In this document: positions 17,986 to 27,418 of the stretch, in pieces
Layout: the number at the start of each line of letters is the position of its first letter
Position numbering within the stretch: position 1 is the first letter of the stretch
Assembly (NCBI GenBank): GCA_018830525.1
Contig: JAHJSH010000029.1
Span: 1 to 41,525 of the forward strand
Length of the DNA: 41,525 nucleotides
From: Nanobdellota archaeon
GTDB taxonomy: Archaea; Nanobdellota; Nanobdellia; Pacearchaeales; GW2011-AR1
Reading direction: 5' to 3'
Notes under the pieces: model-generated
Databases searched by the model: none
Told to the model about the DNA's origin: nothing
What the model saw: the letters and a program-made list of their open reading frames with translations, nothing else
Made by a program: the position numbers and the translations under genes

Positions 17986-18734
17986 ATAATAAGCGTGGAC
18001 AGTTGACAATTTTTATTATCGTCGCTGTTGTGTTAGTTGTGGCTATCATCGCGGCGTTTTGGTTCATTGGAAAGAGAACTACTGAAACCCCAGCAAACTT
18101 GAATCCAAAACAATTTGTGCAGAAATGTGTGCGAGATGCCGTCGAGAATTCGGTTGAGAAGATGTTAGAAAATGGGGGACAGCGAATGCCGAGCCAAGCG
18201 ATTTCGTACCAGGGGACTGAATGGAATTATCTTTGTTATCAAGCAGACTTCTATCTGGGATGTTATAATTTGCATCCGATGTTGGAATTTTTGATTGAGA
18301 ACGAAATTAAGGAAGACACAAAGAGGGAGGTTCAAGCTTGTTTTGACTCGATGAGAGAAGATTTTGAGAGTAAGGGTTTTGATGTTTCTGGTGGTTCGAC
18401 AGATTATTCAATTGATTTGTTGCCGGGAATGGTCGAGGTTAATTTAAAGAAAAGAATTGATGTTGTTAGGGGAGATTCGTCGCAGAGTTACGAAGATTTT
18501 GGTACGAAGATTTTGTCTCCGATTTATGAATTGATGAGGATTGCGCGGGAAGTGGTAAATTCTGAATCACAATATTGTCACTTTGAATACAATGGCTATA
18601 TGCTTTTATATCCCGATTATGAGATTAGGAGAATTGACTACAGCGATAGTAAAATTTATCGTTTGATTGACCGTCGGACGAAAGCTGAATTTAAATTTGC
18701 AGTGAGGAGTTGTGCATTTGCGCCAGGAGTATAA
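17970..18734 (+). CDS. KRGQ-type membrane-anchored (pilin-like) protein, module A small partner
   Basis: NKRGQLTIFIIVAVVLVVAIIAAFW N-terminus; paralogous to 22696-23496 and 26681-27418 (FDSMREDFESKGFDVSGGSTDYSIDLLPGM). Confidence 0.65.
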   Translation: MVTEINNKRGQLTIFIIVAVVLVVAIIAAFWFIGKRTTETPANLNPKQFVQKCVRDAVENSVEKMLENGGQRMPSQAISYQGTEWNYLCYQADFYLGCYNLHPMLEFLIENEIKEDTKREVQACFDSMREDFESKGFDVSGGSTDYSIDLLPGMVEVNLKKRIDVVRGDSSQSYEDFGTKILSPIYELMRIAREVVNSESQYCHFEYNGYMLLYPDYEIRRIDYSDSKIYRLIDRRTKAEFKFAVRSCAFAPGV

Positions 18735-18765
18735 AGAGGATACATAAATGGAGAATAATAAATTT

Positions 18766-18842
18766 AGATTATGCAATGACCAAGTCCTTGCGAATCACCC
18801 CGTAGGTGATCTGGTAATCAAAAAATCGGAGGATTTTTGCTA
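18766..18842 (+). ncRNA. Structured 5' leader element, copy 2 (upstream of module A giant gene)
   Basis: Ungapped 77-nt match to 16183-16259 ending at the start codon; a compensatory pair change in stem 1. Confidence 0.65.
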
Positions 18843-21800
18843 ATGAATAATAAAAAAGCGATTGCGAGTTTTGAATTGGCCTTGTTGGTAGTTTCGCTGT
18901 TCGCGTTCTCCCATTTGATGTATGCCTCGGAAGGGGTTTTTGAAGAATTGGATGATATTTATGAAGAAGCACGAGCAGAGAATGCTAGACAAATTGCTGA
19001 TATGGCAACTCCTGAAAAAACTATTCCGAGAAAAACTATTTTGTCTTCGATAATTGGTTATTTGAAAAAGCCGATGATTCCTCAAGTGTCTGCGGAAATT
19101 ACGGAAACGATTATTGGATATGATGACTTTGGTCAACCAATTATTCTTACGGAAGAAACAACAATAACGAATTTTGAGATTTCATCTAATTCTTTCGGGT
19201 CCGGTTGTTGTGGTTTGACGACGGGAGGACAGAAATGTGCGACGGTATCTCCCGAAGATTGTGGGGCCAGTTCGCAGTTTGCCGAGGGAGCGTTATGTGA
19301 TTCTACATCGTTTTGTCAGAAAGGTTGTTGTTACGATGAGAGTTCAGGAACTTATGATAAGAATGTTTTGAAGACAGAATGTCCGAAGAGTTGGGTTAGG
19401 GATCCTAATTGTAATATGCCTGCGGCGAAATTGGGGTGTTGTATGCTTGGGACGTCCTCATTTTTTGAGACCTTAGGGCAATGCGAGGTCGATACTTTTG
19501 GACGGGCACTCGGAACTAATGCTGTCGTCGATTGGCGAGAAGATTTGAATGAGGCAGGATGTTTGATTCTTTCATCTATTCAGACCGAAGGTGCTTGTGT
19601 TTTGGCAGGAGGAGATTGTAAATATGGGACGGAAATTGATTGTTTAAGTTATCAAGGACAATTCAATGAAGGTTATCTTTGTACTTCTCCCAGCCTTAAT
19701 ACTTCTTGCGAGATGACAGAGCAAACGACTTGTGTCGAGGGAAGGGATGGTGTTTACTTCTTGGATTCTTGTGGAAACTATGCGAATGTTTATGATTCTT
19801 CAAGGAAAGATGATCCGACTTATTGGAACCAGATTGTCGCGCCGGAGGATATTTGTGGAGATAATGATGTTGAGGGAGGAAATGCCAAATCCAAGAGTTG
19901 TGGGAATTGTAATCGATTTTTGGGAGGGATTTGTAGTTCGGCTTCAGAGGATAATTTTGATGTAAATGTTGGAGAGTTTTATTGTAAGGATACAGGATGT
20001 ATGTATGATGGAGACCATTATGAGAATGGGGAATCGTGGTGTGTTTATGATGGAAAGATTGGGGATGGGGATGATATCGTTGGGTCGAGGCATTGGAAAT
20101 ATGTTTGTTCACAAGGGGTGACTCAGGTAGAACCTTGTGCAGATTATCGAAATCAGATTTGTGTTCAATCTAACACTTTTGAAGTGAATGGGACTGAGGC
20201 CCAATTTAGAAATGCAGCGTGTATTGCAAATAATTGGAGGGAATGTGTTGACTTGAATAGCCAGGAAGGAGGGCTAGAACGATGTGAGGAGACGCTGAAT
20301 TGTAGAATCGAAAAAATTGCGATTGCAGATAAATTTGCTTTTAGTGTATGTACGGGAAAATATCCTGGGGGATTTAGTTTTAGCGACGAGAGATATCAGG
20401 AGACGGCTAAGAAGATTTGTGGAATGGCGGATCAGACTTGTAAGGTAATTTACAAAGCTAAGACTTGGGGGGGCTGTGAGATCGCGGTTAATGAAGATTG
20501 TCTTGAAGAAGGATTCGCTCAAGGGATGAATGATTTATGCCGGGCCCTTGGAGATTGTGGGGGTGCGGTTAATGTCGAAGGAGTTTATAGTGAGAATTAT
20601 AATGTCAAGGAATCTCCAATGCTTGGCGCGGGAGCGATTGCTAAATTAGTGGCTATGGCGACGCCGATTAAGGGGCAGTTTGCTGAAGTGGAAGATTATA
20701 CAGAATTTTTGGAAGCTGCTGGGCTTATTGGAAGTCCGGGAGATCCGGGAGATGGAGAGGATGATGAAGGACTTATAAGTTCTAAAAATGTGAACATGGT
20801 TGGAGCAGGGATGGCTGGAATTGCATTTGCAGGATATGCTGCAGGATTTTCGGCATTTACTGTCGCTGCCGCTCCAGCTACAGGTATTTATGGGGCCACT
20901 TCCCTATCCCAAGTTGCCACCGCAGGGCAAGCATGGATGGGGGGAGCATCCGCAGGAACACCGGCAACATCTGCAGGAATGGCTCCTTTCGCGGGAGCGA
21001 TGATGGGAGCTGGAATCGGATTGATGGTAGGATTTATGGTTGCGAAGCAAATGGGTTTAAGCCCGGGTGGTTCGATTCTTATGGGAATTGGAGGAGCACT
21101 TATGGGGGTTAAGATAGCGAGTGTCCTACTGGGTGGAGGGAATGTATTGTTATTCACACCATTATTTTTTATCGCATTATTTTTAATTTTGATTGCGATG
21201 TATTTCAAGGCGAAGTGTGAGGCTATGAATACGGATGTAACTTTCGAATGTAAACCATGGCAACCGCCGACAGGAGGAAGTGATTGTGAGAAATGTAATG
21301 ATGATTTGTTAAAGCCGTGTTCGGAATATCGTTGTAAAAGCTTGGGAGCGGCTTGTGAATTGGTGAATGTTGGGGAAGAAAATGAGATGTGCCATTCTAA
21401 AGCAGATGATGGAAAGCCACCAGTTTTGAATCCTCAACTTGGAGTCATCTCTGAGGATATGGAATATGATGACATTACTGGTGGAGGATTTAGTATAACC
21501 TCTGTTGGTGGGGGATGTATCGAAGCTTATACTCCGTTGATTTTCGGGGTTGTTACTAATGAATTGGCGCAATGTAGGTTTGATATGATAGCAGAGGATT
21601 TTGCTGAAATGGATTTCGACTTGGGGGGAAATTCCTACAAGTATAATCATACTACGACGTTTACTTTACCGGATCCGAGTCATGGGCAGAGTCAGGGCGC
21701 GAATTGGACTGGAGATATAACATTATATGTGAAATGTCGGGATGCGTTTGGGCACGAGAATCCTGGGTTTTATCAAATTGATAGTTGTGTTAAAGAAGGT

Positions 21801-22688
21801 CCTGATAAAATGGGACCGGTGATAAGAGCAACTAATCCGGGTAATGATGCTATTGTCGGTTTTGCTGTTTCGGAAAAAAATGTGAGTATTATGACTAATG
21901 AGCTTTCGACTTGTCGATGGGATTCTTCAGATTTGGCTTATTCAGCAATGGCTAATTCCATGGAATGTACAGATACATTTGGACACCCGTCTAATAATCA
22001 AGGATATGTTTGTTCGGACGTTCTTCCAACTTCGAGAGCAGAGAATGTTTATTATATTCGATGTATGGATCAGCCGTGGTTGGACGCATTGAATAGAAGT
22101 GATGAGAGAAATCCAAATGAAGAGAGCCTTGTTTACATATTGAGAAAGCCGGAGAAAAGTATTGAGATTGATTGGATTGAGCCGAGTCAGGATTTTGAGA
22201 CGAATACGGAGATGACGTCGATTGAATTGAAGGTTCAGACTTCTGGTGGGGGCGAGTGGCATTTCTGTTCCTACTCATTCCAAAGCTTTGATAATCTGAT
22301 TGAAATGTTGGAGACGGGGGCTGAGAGAATTCATGTTCAGCCATTGAACCGGCCGGCGGGGACGGACAAGATTTATATTGAGTGTAAGGACGAGACTGGA
22401 GACTTTGTCCAAAGTACTATAGAGTTCAGAATTATTTATGATACTTCAACTCCGCAGATTGCGAGAGTTTGGCAAACGGGTGCAACGATGCATGTGATTA
22501 CAACCGAGCCTGCAGAATGTATTTATACTACTACTGGTTGTAGTTACAATTGGATTAATGGGACGGCGATGGGTAATGGGATAGAACATTCGATTACTAC
22601 GATTGCAGGTAAGAAATATTATATTAAATGTAAGGATGAGTTCGGAAATGCTCCTCCGGGATGTTCAATTGCGGTTCATGCCGTCTAG
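18843..22688 (+). CDS. Giant Cys-rich surface protein, module A
   Basis: Prepilin-like N-terminus NKKAIASFELALLVVSLFAF; Cys-rich SGCCGLTTGGQKC; repeated TNELAQCRFD/TNELSTCRWD motifs; central Gly/Ala-rich hydrophobic block. Confidence 0.7.
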   Translation: MNNKKAIASFELALLVVSLFAFSHLMYASEGVFEELDDIYEEARAENARQIADMATPEKTIPRKTILSSIIGYLKKPMIPQVSAEITETIIGYDDFGQPIILTEETTITNFEISSNSFGSGCCGLTTGGQKCATVSPEDCGASSQFAEGALCDSTSFCQKGCCYDESSGTYDKNVLKTECPKSWVRDPNCNMPAAKLGCCMLGTSSFFETLGQCEVDTFGRALGTNAVVDWREDLNEAGCLILSSIQTEGACVLAGGDCKYGTEIDCLSYQGQFNEGYLCTSPSLNTSCEMTEQTTCVEGRDGVYFLDSCGNYANVYDSSRKDDPTYWNQIVAPEDICGDNDVEGGNAKSKSCGNCNRFLGGICSSASEDNFDVNVGEFYCKDTGCMYDGDHYENGESWCVYDGKIGDGDDIVGSRHWKYVCSQGVTQVEPCADYRNQICVQSNTFEVNGTEAQFRNAACIANNWRECVDLNSQEGGLERCEETLNCRIEKIAIADKFAFSVCTGKYPGGFSFSDERYQETAKKICGMADQTCKVIYKAKTWGGCEIAVNEDCLEEGFAQGMNDLCRALGDCGGAVNVEGVYSENYNVKESPMLGAGAIAKLVAMATPIKGQFAEVEDYTEFLEAAGLIGSPGDPGDGEDDEGLISSKNVNMVGAGMAGIAFAGYAAGFSAFTVAAAPATGIYGATSLSQVATAGQAWMGGASAGTPATSAGMAPFAGAMMGAGIGLMVGFMVAKQMGLSPGGSILMGIGGALMGVKIASVLLGGGNVLLFTPLFFIALFLILIAMYFKAKCEAMNTDVTFECKPWQPPTGGSDCEKCNDDLLKPCSEYRCKSLGAACELVNVGEENEMCHSKADDGKPPVLNPQLGVISEDMEYDDITGGGFSITSVGGGCIEAYTPLIFGVVTNELAQCRFDMIAEDFAEMDFDLGGNSYKYNHTTTFTLPDPSHGQSQGANWTGDITLYVKCRDAFGHENPGFYQIDSCVKEGPDKMGPVIRATNPGNDAIVGFAVSEKNVSIMTNELSTCRWDSSDLAYSAMANSMECTDTFGHPSNNQGYVCSDVLPTSRAENVYYIRCMDQPWLDALNRSDERNPNEESLVYILRKPEKSIEIDWIEPSQDFETNTEMTSIELKVQTSGGGEWHFCSYSFQSFDNLIEMLETGAERIHVQPLNRPAGTDKIYIECKDETGDFVQSTIEFRIIYDTSTPQIARVWQTGATMHVITTEPAECIYTTTGCSYNWINGTAMGNGIEHSITTIAGKKYYIKCKDEFGNAPPGCSIAVHAV

Positions 22689-22695
22689 TGATAAA

Positions 22696-23496
22696 ATGGA
22701 AAAAAAAGTAAGTTTAAAAAAACTTTCATGTTTTTCTCGAGGAAACTCTCGAAAAAAAGCACAACTAACGATTTTTATTATTGTTGCGATGCTAATAGTC
22801 GTAGCTATCTTGGGTTTAATTTTCATTAGGGGCGGCGAAAAAATTGGAAAGGTTCATATTGAAGACCCCAAACAATTTATCCGGAAATGTGTCGCTGATG
22901 CCGTCGAGGATGCACTTCCAGTAATTTTGAAAAATGGGGGAGTAATTGATCCGGAAAATATAGTTACATATCAGGATGAAGAATATAATTATCTTTGTTA
23001 CCAGGCGGAGTATTATAAGCATTGTATTAATACACATCCGATGCTGGAGAGCCGAATAGAAAAAGAAATAAAGGAATATACTCGACAAGCTGTTCAATAT
23101 TGTTTTGACTCGATGAGGGAAGATTATGAAAGTCGGGGGTTTGATGTTTCTGGCGGTTCGACAGATTATTCAATTGATTTGTTGCCGGGAATGATTGAAA
23201 TTCGTCTGAGGAAAAATGTGGAGATTAGTCGGGAAGGAAGTTCGGAGCTGGTTGATGTTTTTGATACTTATGTTAATACTCCGCTTTATTGGTTGACGAT
23301 GATTGCCCGAGATATTATTAATGATGAGGCGAGTAATTGTGATGTTAATTATAATGAATATGTGTTGATGTATCCGAAATATAAAATCTCGAAGACGAAT
23401 TATGATTTTTCGGAGATATATATTATCGAGGACAGAAATACTAGGGATGAATTTAAATTTGCTGTGAGGGGCTGTGCATTTGCGCCGGGATTATGA
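22696..23496 (+). CDS. KxAQ-type membrane-anchored protein, module B small partner
   Basis: RKKAQLTIFIIVAMLIVVAILGLIFI; shares FDVSGGSTDYSIDLLPGM and FKFAVRGCAFAPG with module A. Confidence 0.65.
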   Translation: MEKKVSLKKLSCFSRGNSRKKAQLTIFIIVAMLIVVAILGLIFIRGGEKIGKVHIEDPKQFIRKCVADAVEDALPVILKNGGVIDPENIVTYQDEEYNYLCYQAEYYKHCINTHPMLESRIEKEIKEYTRQAVQYCFDSMREDYESRGFDVSGGSTDYSIDLLPGMIEIRLRKNVEISREGSSELVDVFDTYVNTPLYWLTMIARDIINDEASNCDVNYNEYVLMYPKYKISKTNYDFSEIYIIEDRNTRDEFKFAVRGCAFAPGL

Positions 23497-26400
23497 AGAA
23501 AAATTTAATTTTGTTTTTAGGAATTTTATTTGTCTTAGTTTTCTCATTTAGTTTAATTGTAGCTTCGGGATGCTGTAGCCTCACAAATGGTGGAGCGCAA
23601 TGTGTGAATACTCTTCATTTTGAATGTGCTGATGGGGCAGATTTTTCAGAAGGGGCGGATTGTGAATTTACTTCCTATTGTCAGGAAGGTTGTTGTTACG
23701 ACGAAGATATTGGGGTATTTGATTCGCGAGTTTTGAAAACTGCATGTGATGTCGATTGGGTTAAGAATCCTACCTGTGACTTACCGGCGGCTCAGCGAGG
23801 CTGTTGTGTTCTTGGAGAAGAGACTATTTATGAAACAGAAGGGCAATGTTGGGTCGATACCGTCGAGAGAGCTTTGGGCCCGAATAGTGAAGTGGACTGG
23901 AGGGCGGTAGATAGACAGACATGTTTTGGAATTGCGGAATATCAGAGTCGTGGTGCGTGTGTTACAGACAATCAGGGATGTACTTTTGTGACTGAGAGTG
24001 AATGTTGGGAACAGGGAGGACAGTTTAGTACAAATTATCTTTGTACTTCTCCCAGCCTTAATACTTCTTGTGAGATGACTGGAGAAACAAGTTGTGTCGA
24101 AGGTAGGGATGGTGTTTACTTTGTGGATTCTTGTGGAAACATTGCAAATATCTATGATTCTTCAAAATTAAATGACCCAGATTATTGGAGCCAGGTAATT
24201 CGGGTGGAAAGTTCTTGTGGATTTGGTGATGTGGATGGGAATGCTAATTCGACTAGTTGTGGAAATTGTGATCGTTTTGCAGGAGGTATGTGCCGTTCAG
24301 CGATAGAGAATAATTTTGATGTGAACTCTGGAAATTTTTATTGTAAAGACCTTTCGTGTTATTATAATGGGACAACCTATGACAATGGAGAGTCGTGGTG
24401 CGATTATGATGGTGTAATTGGAAATGGATTGGATCCGGCAGGTTCGAGACATTGGAGATATACTTGTAATTATGGGGAAATCCAAATTGATGCTTGTGAC
24501 GATTATAGGAATGATATTTGTGTTCAGAATTTTTTGAAAGAGAATGCGGGAGAGGATGCTGTTGATGCTCGGTGTGTGAAGAATGATTGGAGAGAATGTA
24601 TAGATTATAATGAAGAATCAGATGCAGATGGTTGTAATAAGAATCCGTTTTGTGAGATTCGGGAAGTTACGATTGACGAATTTAGAGTTAGCATCTGTAG
24701 ACCAAAGTATCCGGGAGGATTTGATTTCATAAATGTAAGTGAAAAAAGACAAGAAGATAATGAAGAAGTTTGTGGATTAGCGACTCGAACATGTACTTCC
24801 TTTTATGTTAAAGTATTTAGTGGAACGAGTTTTGTGTGGAAATGCCAAGTAAATTGTGAATGTGAAACTATCTCTTTTGTAGAATCAATGAATGATCTTT
24901 GTATTGGGTTGGGAGATTGTGGAGGTTATGTGAATTATCAAGGTAATTATACTGATGAGGGATATGATTCAAATAGGGGGAAGATTGGTGAAGCGCTGAT
25001 TTCTTCTTACAAGAATAATATAATTCCGGTTCCAGGATTATTTATCGTAATGTCTGAGTACCTCAATGCAACTGCGAAGGGGGAGGGATCTTTAGGTGGT
25101 TCTGGTGGGGGGTATCCTGAAAGAAACATTATACAAAAACTTCTAGGAGGTATTGGATTATGGGGAGACATTAAAAGTGTGAAGTCAACATTTACTTGTA
25201 AACCGTGGCAGCCTCCGGTAGGGGGAAGCGATTGTACAAACTGTAATAATGACCCTTTGAGGCCGTGTTCGAACTACCGTTGCGAAAGTCTTGGTGCGGG
25301 ATGTGAAATTGTTAACAAAGGAACTGAAGAAGAGATGTGTGATTCAGGGGAAGATGATGGGATGCCCCCGAGCCTTGGACCTTCGTTGGAAACTATTTCA
25401 GATAATGAAATGTATAGTAATGTTGGAGAGAACGGGTTTGATTTGACTTCGAAGAATGGGGGATGTATCCCGGCTTATACTCCGATAGAATTTGGAATAG
25501 TGACAAATGAATTGGCGCAGTGTAAGTTTGATATTGAAATGGTGGAGTATGAAGAAATGGATTACGACCTTGGGGGGAATAATTATATTTATGACCATAA
25601 GACGATATTTACCTTGCCGGACCCGAGTCATGGGCAGAGTCAAGGATTAGACTGGGAAGGAGATTTGACTTTCTATATCAAATGCCGAGATAGGTTTGGA
25701 CATGAGACTCCAGAATTTTATACTGTTGACATGTGTGTGATAGAAGGTCCTGATAACGCGGCTCCTTTGATTCGAAGGTTTGACCCGATAGATAATACTC
25801 TTTTTAGATTTGGGACAACCCAGGCGAATATTAGTATAATCACAAATGAACTTGCAACTTGTCGATGGAGTTTTGGCGATGTGGCATATGGGAATATGGA
25901 AAATGAAATGGTTTGTGCGGATGTTCTCAATTCCCCTTCATCGACTCAAGGATATGTTTGTACCGACACTTTAGAATTAGTTGATACGACTAATACTTAT
26001 TATATCCGATGTATGGACCAGCCGTGGTTAGAAGGAACTGCCGACGTGGGTGATAGAAATCCTAATCAAGAAAGTACGCTTTATCGATTGAGAGTTCCGG
26101 AAGAAATGATTGGTATTGAGAAGATTAGTCCGGATAGTGATTTTGAAAGCCCGACTGCGCAGACTGAAATAGAACTAAAGGTTCGGACGATTAACGGTGG
26201 TGAAGAGCATACTTGCTCTTACTCATTCTCGGGATATACAAATATGGTTGAGATGTTTGAGACTGGAACGGTTGGAACTCATGTTCAGCCATTAAAACGG
26301 CCGGCGGGGACGGATAAAATTTATATTGAATGTGTTGATGAATCTGGCGACTCCGTTCAAGGCAGTACCGAGTTTAGAATTATTCATGATACTTCAACTC

Positions 26401-26636
26401 CACAGATTGCGAGAGTTTGGCAAATTGGAAACACCCTTCATCTTATCACTGTGGAAAATTCGGAATGTGTTTACTCGACGGAAAACTGTAACTTCAAATG
26501 GGAAGATGGAACTTCGACTCAGGGTGGTGAAGAGCATACGATTAGTGTTATTCCGGGTAAAAAATATCATATTAAATGTAAAGACGCGTTCGAAAATGCT
26601 CCATTGGGATGTTCAATAAGTGTTCATGCTATTTAG
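23493..26636 (+). CDS. Giant Cys-rich surface protein, module B (Sec or lipoprotein-type signal)
   Basis: MKKNLILFLGILFVLVFSFSLIVASGCCSLTNGG; near-identical blocks with module A; start overlaps the previous stop (ATGA). Confidence 0.7.
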   Translation: MKKNLILFLGILFVLVFSFSLIVASGCCSLTNGGAQCVNTLHFECADGADFSEGADCEFTSYCQEGCCYDEDIGVFDSRVLKTACDVDWVKNPTCDLPAAQRGCCVLGEETIYETEGQCWVDTVERALGPNSEVDWRAVDRQTCFGIAEYQSRGACVTDNQGCTFVTESECWEQGGQFSTNYLCTSPSLNTSCEMTGETSCVEGRDGVYFVDSCGNIANIYDSSKLNDPDYWSQVIRVESSCGFGDVDGNANSTSCGNCDRFAGGMCRSAIENNFDVNSGNFYCKDLSCYYNGTTYDNGESWCDYDGVIGNGLDPAGSRHWRYTCNYGEIQIDACDDYRNDICVQNFLKENAGEDAVDARCVKNDWRECIDYNEESDADGCNKNPFCEIREVTIDEFRVSICRPKYPGGFDFINVSEKRQEDNEEVCGLATRTCTSFYVKVFSGTSFVWKCQVNCECETISFVESMNDLCIGLGDCGGYVNYQGNYTDEGYDSNRGKIGEALISSYKNNIIPVPGLFIVMSEYLNATAKGEGSLGGSGGGYPERNIIQKLLGGIGLWGDIKSVKSTFTCKPWQPPVGGSDCTNCNNDPLRPCSNYRCESLGAGCEIVNKGTEEEMCDSGEDDGMPPSLGPSLETISDNEMYSNVGENGFDLTSKNGGCIPAYTPIEFGIVTNELAQCKFDIEMVEYEEMDYDLGGNNYIYDHKTIFTLPDPSHGQSQGLDWEGDLTFYIKCRDRFGHETPEFYTVDMCVIEGPDNAAPLIRRFDPIDNTLFRFGTTQANISIITNELATCRWSFGDVAYGNMENEMVCADVLNSPSSTQGYVCTDTLELVDTTNTYYIRCMDQPWLEGTADVGDRNPNQESTLYRLRVPEEMIGIEKISPDSDFESPTAQTEIELKVRTINGGEEHTCSYSFSGYTNMVEMFETGTVGTHVQPLKRPAGTDKIYIECVDESGDSVQGSTEFRIIHDTSTPQIARVWQIGNTLHLITVENSECVYSTENCNFKWEDGTSTQGGEEHTISVIPGKKYHIKCKDAFENAPLGCSISVHAI

Positions 26637-26680
26637 TGGAATATAATAGAATTTATAAAGAAAAGATGGTTGGAATAAAT

Positions 26681-27418
26681 ATGGGAAAAAAGGGGCAGGT
26701 TACGTTGTTTATTTTGATAGCAGTGATAATAGTTTCCGTAATTCTTGTTTTCTTTTTGTGGATACGTCCGGAATATTTTCTCGAGAAATCTAGGGGGTTG
26801 AAGTTTGAAGGTTGTGTGCGAGATGCACTTGAAGAATCTATCGATGACTTGGGTATGAATGCAGGGTTTGTTAATCCAACATTTACTTATCCTTACAATG
26901 GGGAAGATTTTACCTATCTGTGTTATACTGAAGAATACTATCAGACCTGTGTTGTGCAAGTTCCTTTTTTGAAGAATACTTTTGAAGCGCAGGCGAAGGG
27001 AGCATTGAAGGAGAAAATTGATTCTTGTTATTCTAGTTCTATTGAAGATTTGAGGGCGCAGGGTTATGAGGTTAGTTCTGGAACTGTAGATTATGAAATT
27101 CTTCTTGAGCCGGGAGTTGCGAAGGTTCAGATTGAGGCGCCTACGACGGTTGGTTCTCAGAAGTTTACGAGGTTTAATGTTGAATTGAATTCTCATATAT
27201 ATGATATGCTTATGATTTCTACTTCGATTTTGCAATATGAGGCGCAGTTGGGAGATTCAGATGTGACTTCTATGATGGTACTTTATCCGGATTATATTAT
27301 TGATAAGATTAAGCGGAGCGATGGGACGACAGTTTATATTTTGGAAGATAAAGTTTTTGGAACTAAATTTCAGTTTGCTAGCAAGAGTCTTGTTTGGCCA
27401 GTAGGATATTCACTATGA
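26681..27418 (+). CDS. KKGQ-type membrane-anchored protein, module C small partner
   Basis: MGKKGQVTLFILIAVIIVSVILVFFLW; YEVSSGTVDYEILLEPGV equivalent; TATA-like atttataaag about 25 nt upstream. Confidence 0.6.
   Translation: MGKKGQVTLFILIAVIIVSVILVFFLWIRPEYFLEKSRGLKFEGCVRDALEESIDDLGMNAGFVNPTFTYPYNGEDFTYLCYTEEYYQTCVVQVPFLKNTFEAQAKGALKEKIDSCYSSSIEDLRAQGYEVSSGTVDYEILLEPGVAKVQIEAPTTVGSQKFTRFNVELNSHIYDMLMISTSILQYEAQLGDSDVTSMMVLYPDYIIDKIKRSDGTTVYILEDKVFGTKFQFASKSLVWPVGYSL

Noticed and set aside
19696-20112. Long minus-strand ORFs inside the giant surface genes (also 26633-27235, 30170-30814)
   Set aside because: Antisense to well-supported genes with low-complexity His/Ser/Asn-rich translations and no domain signal.
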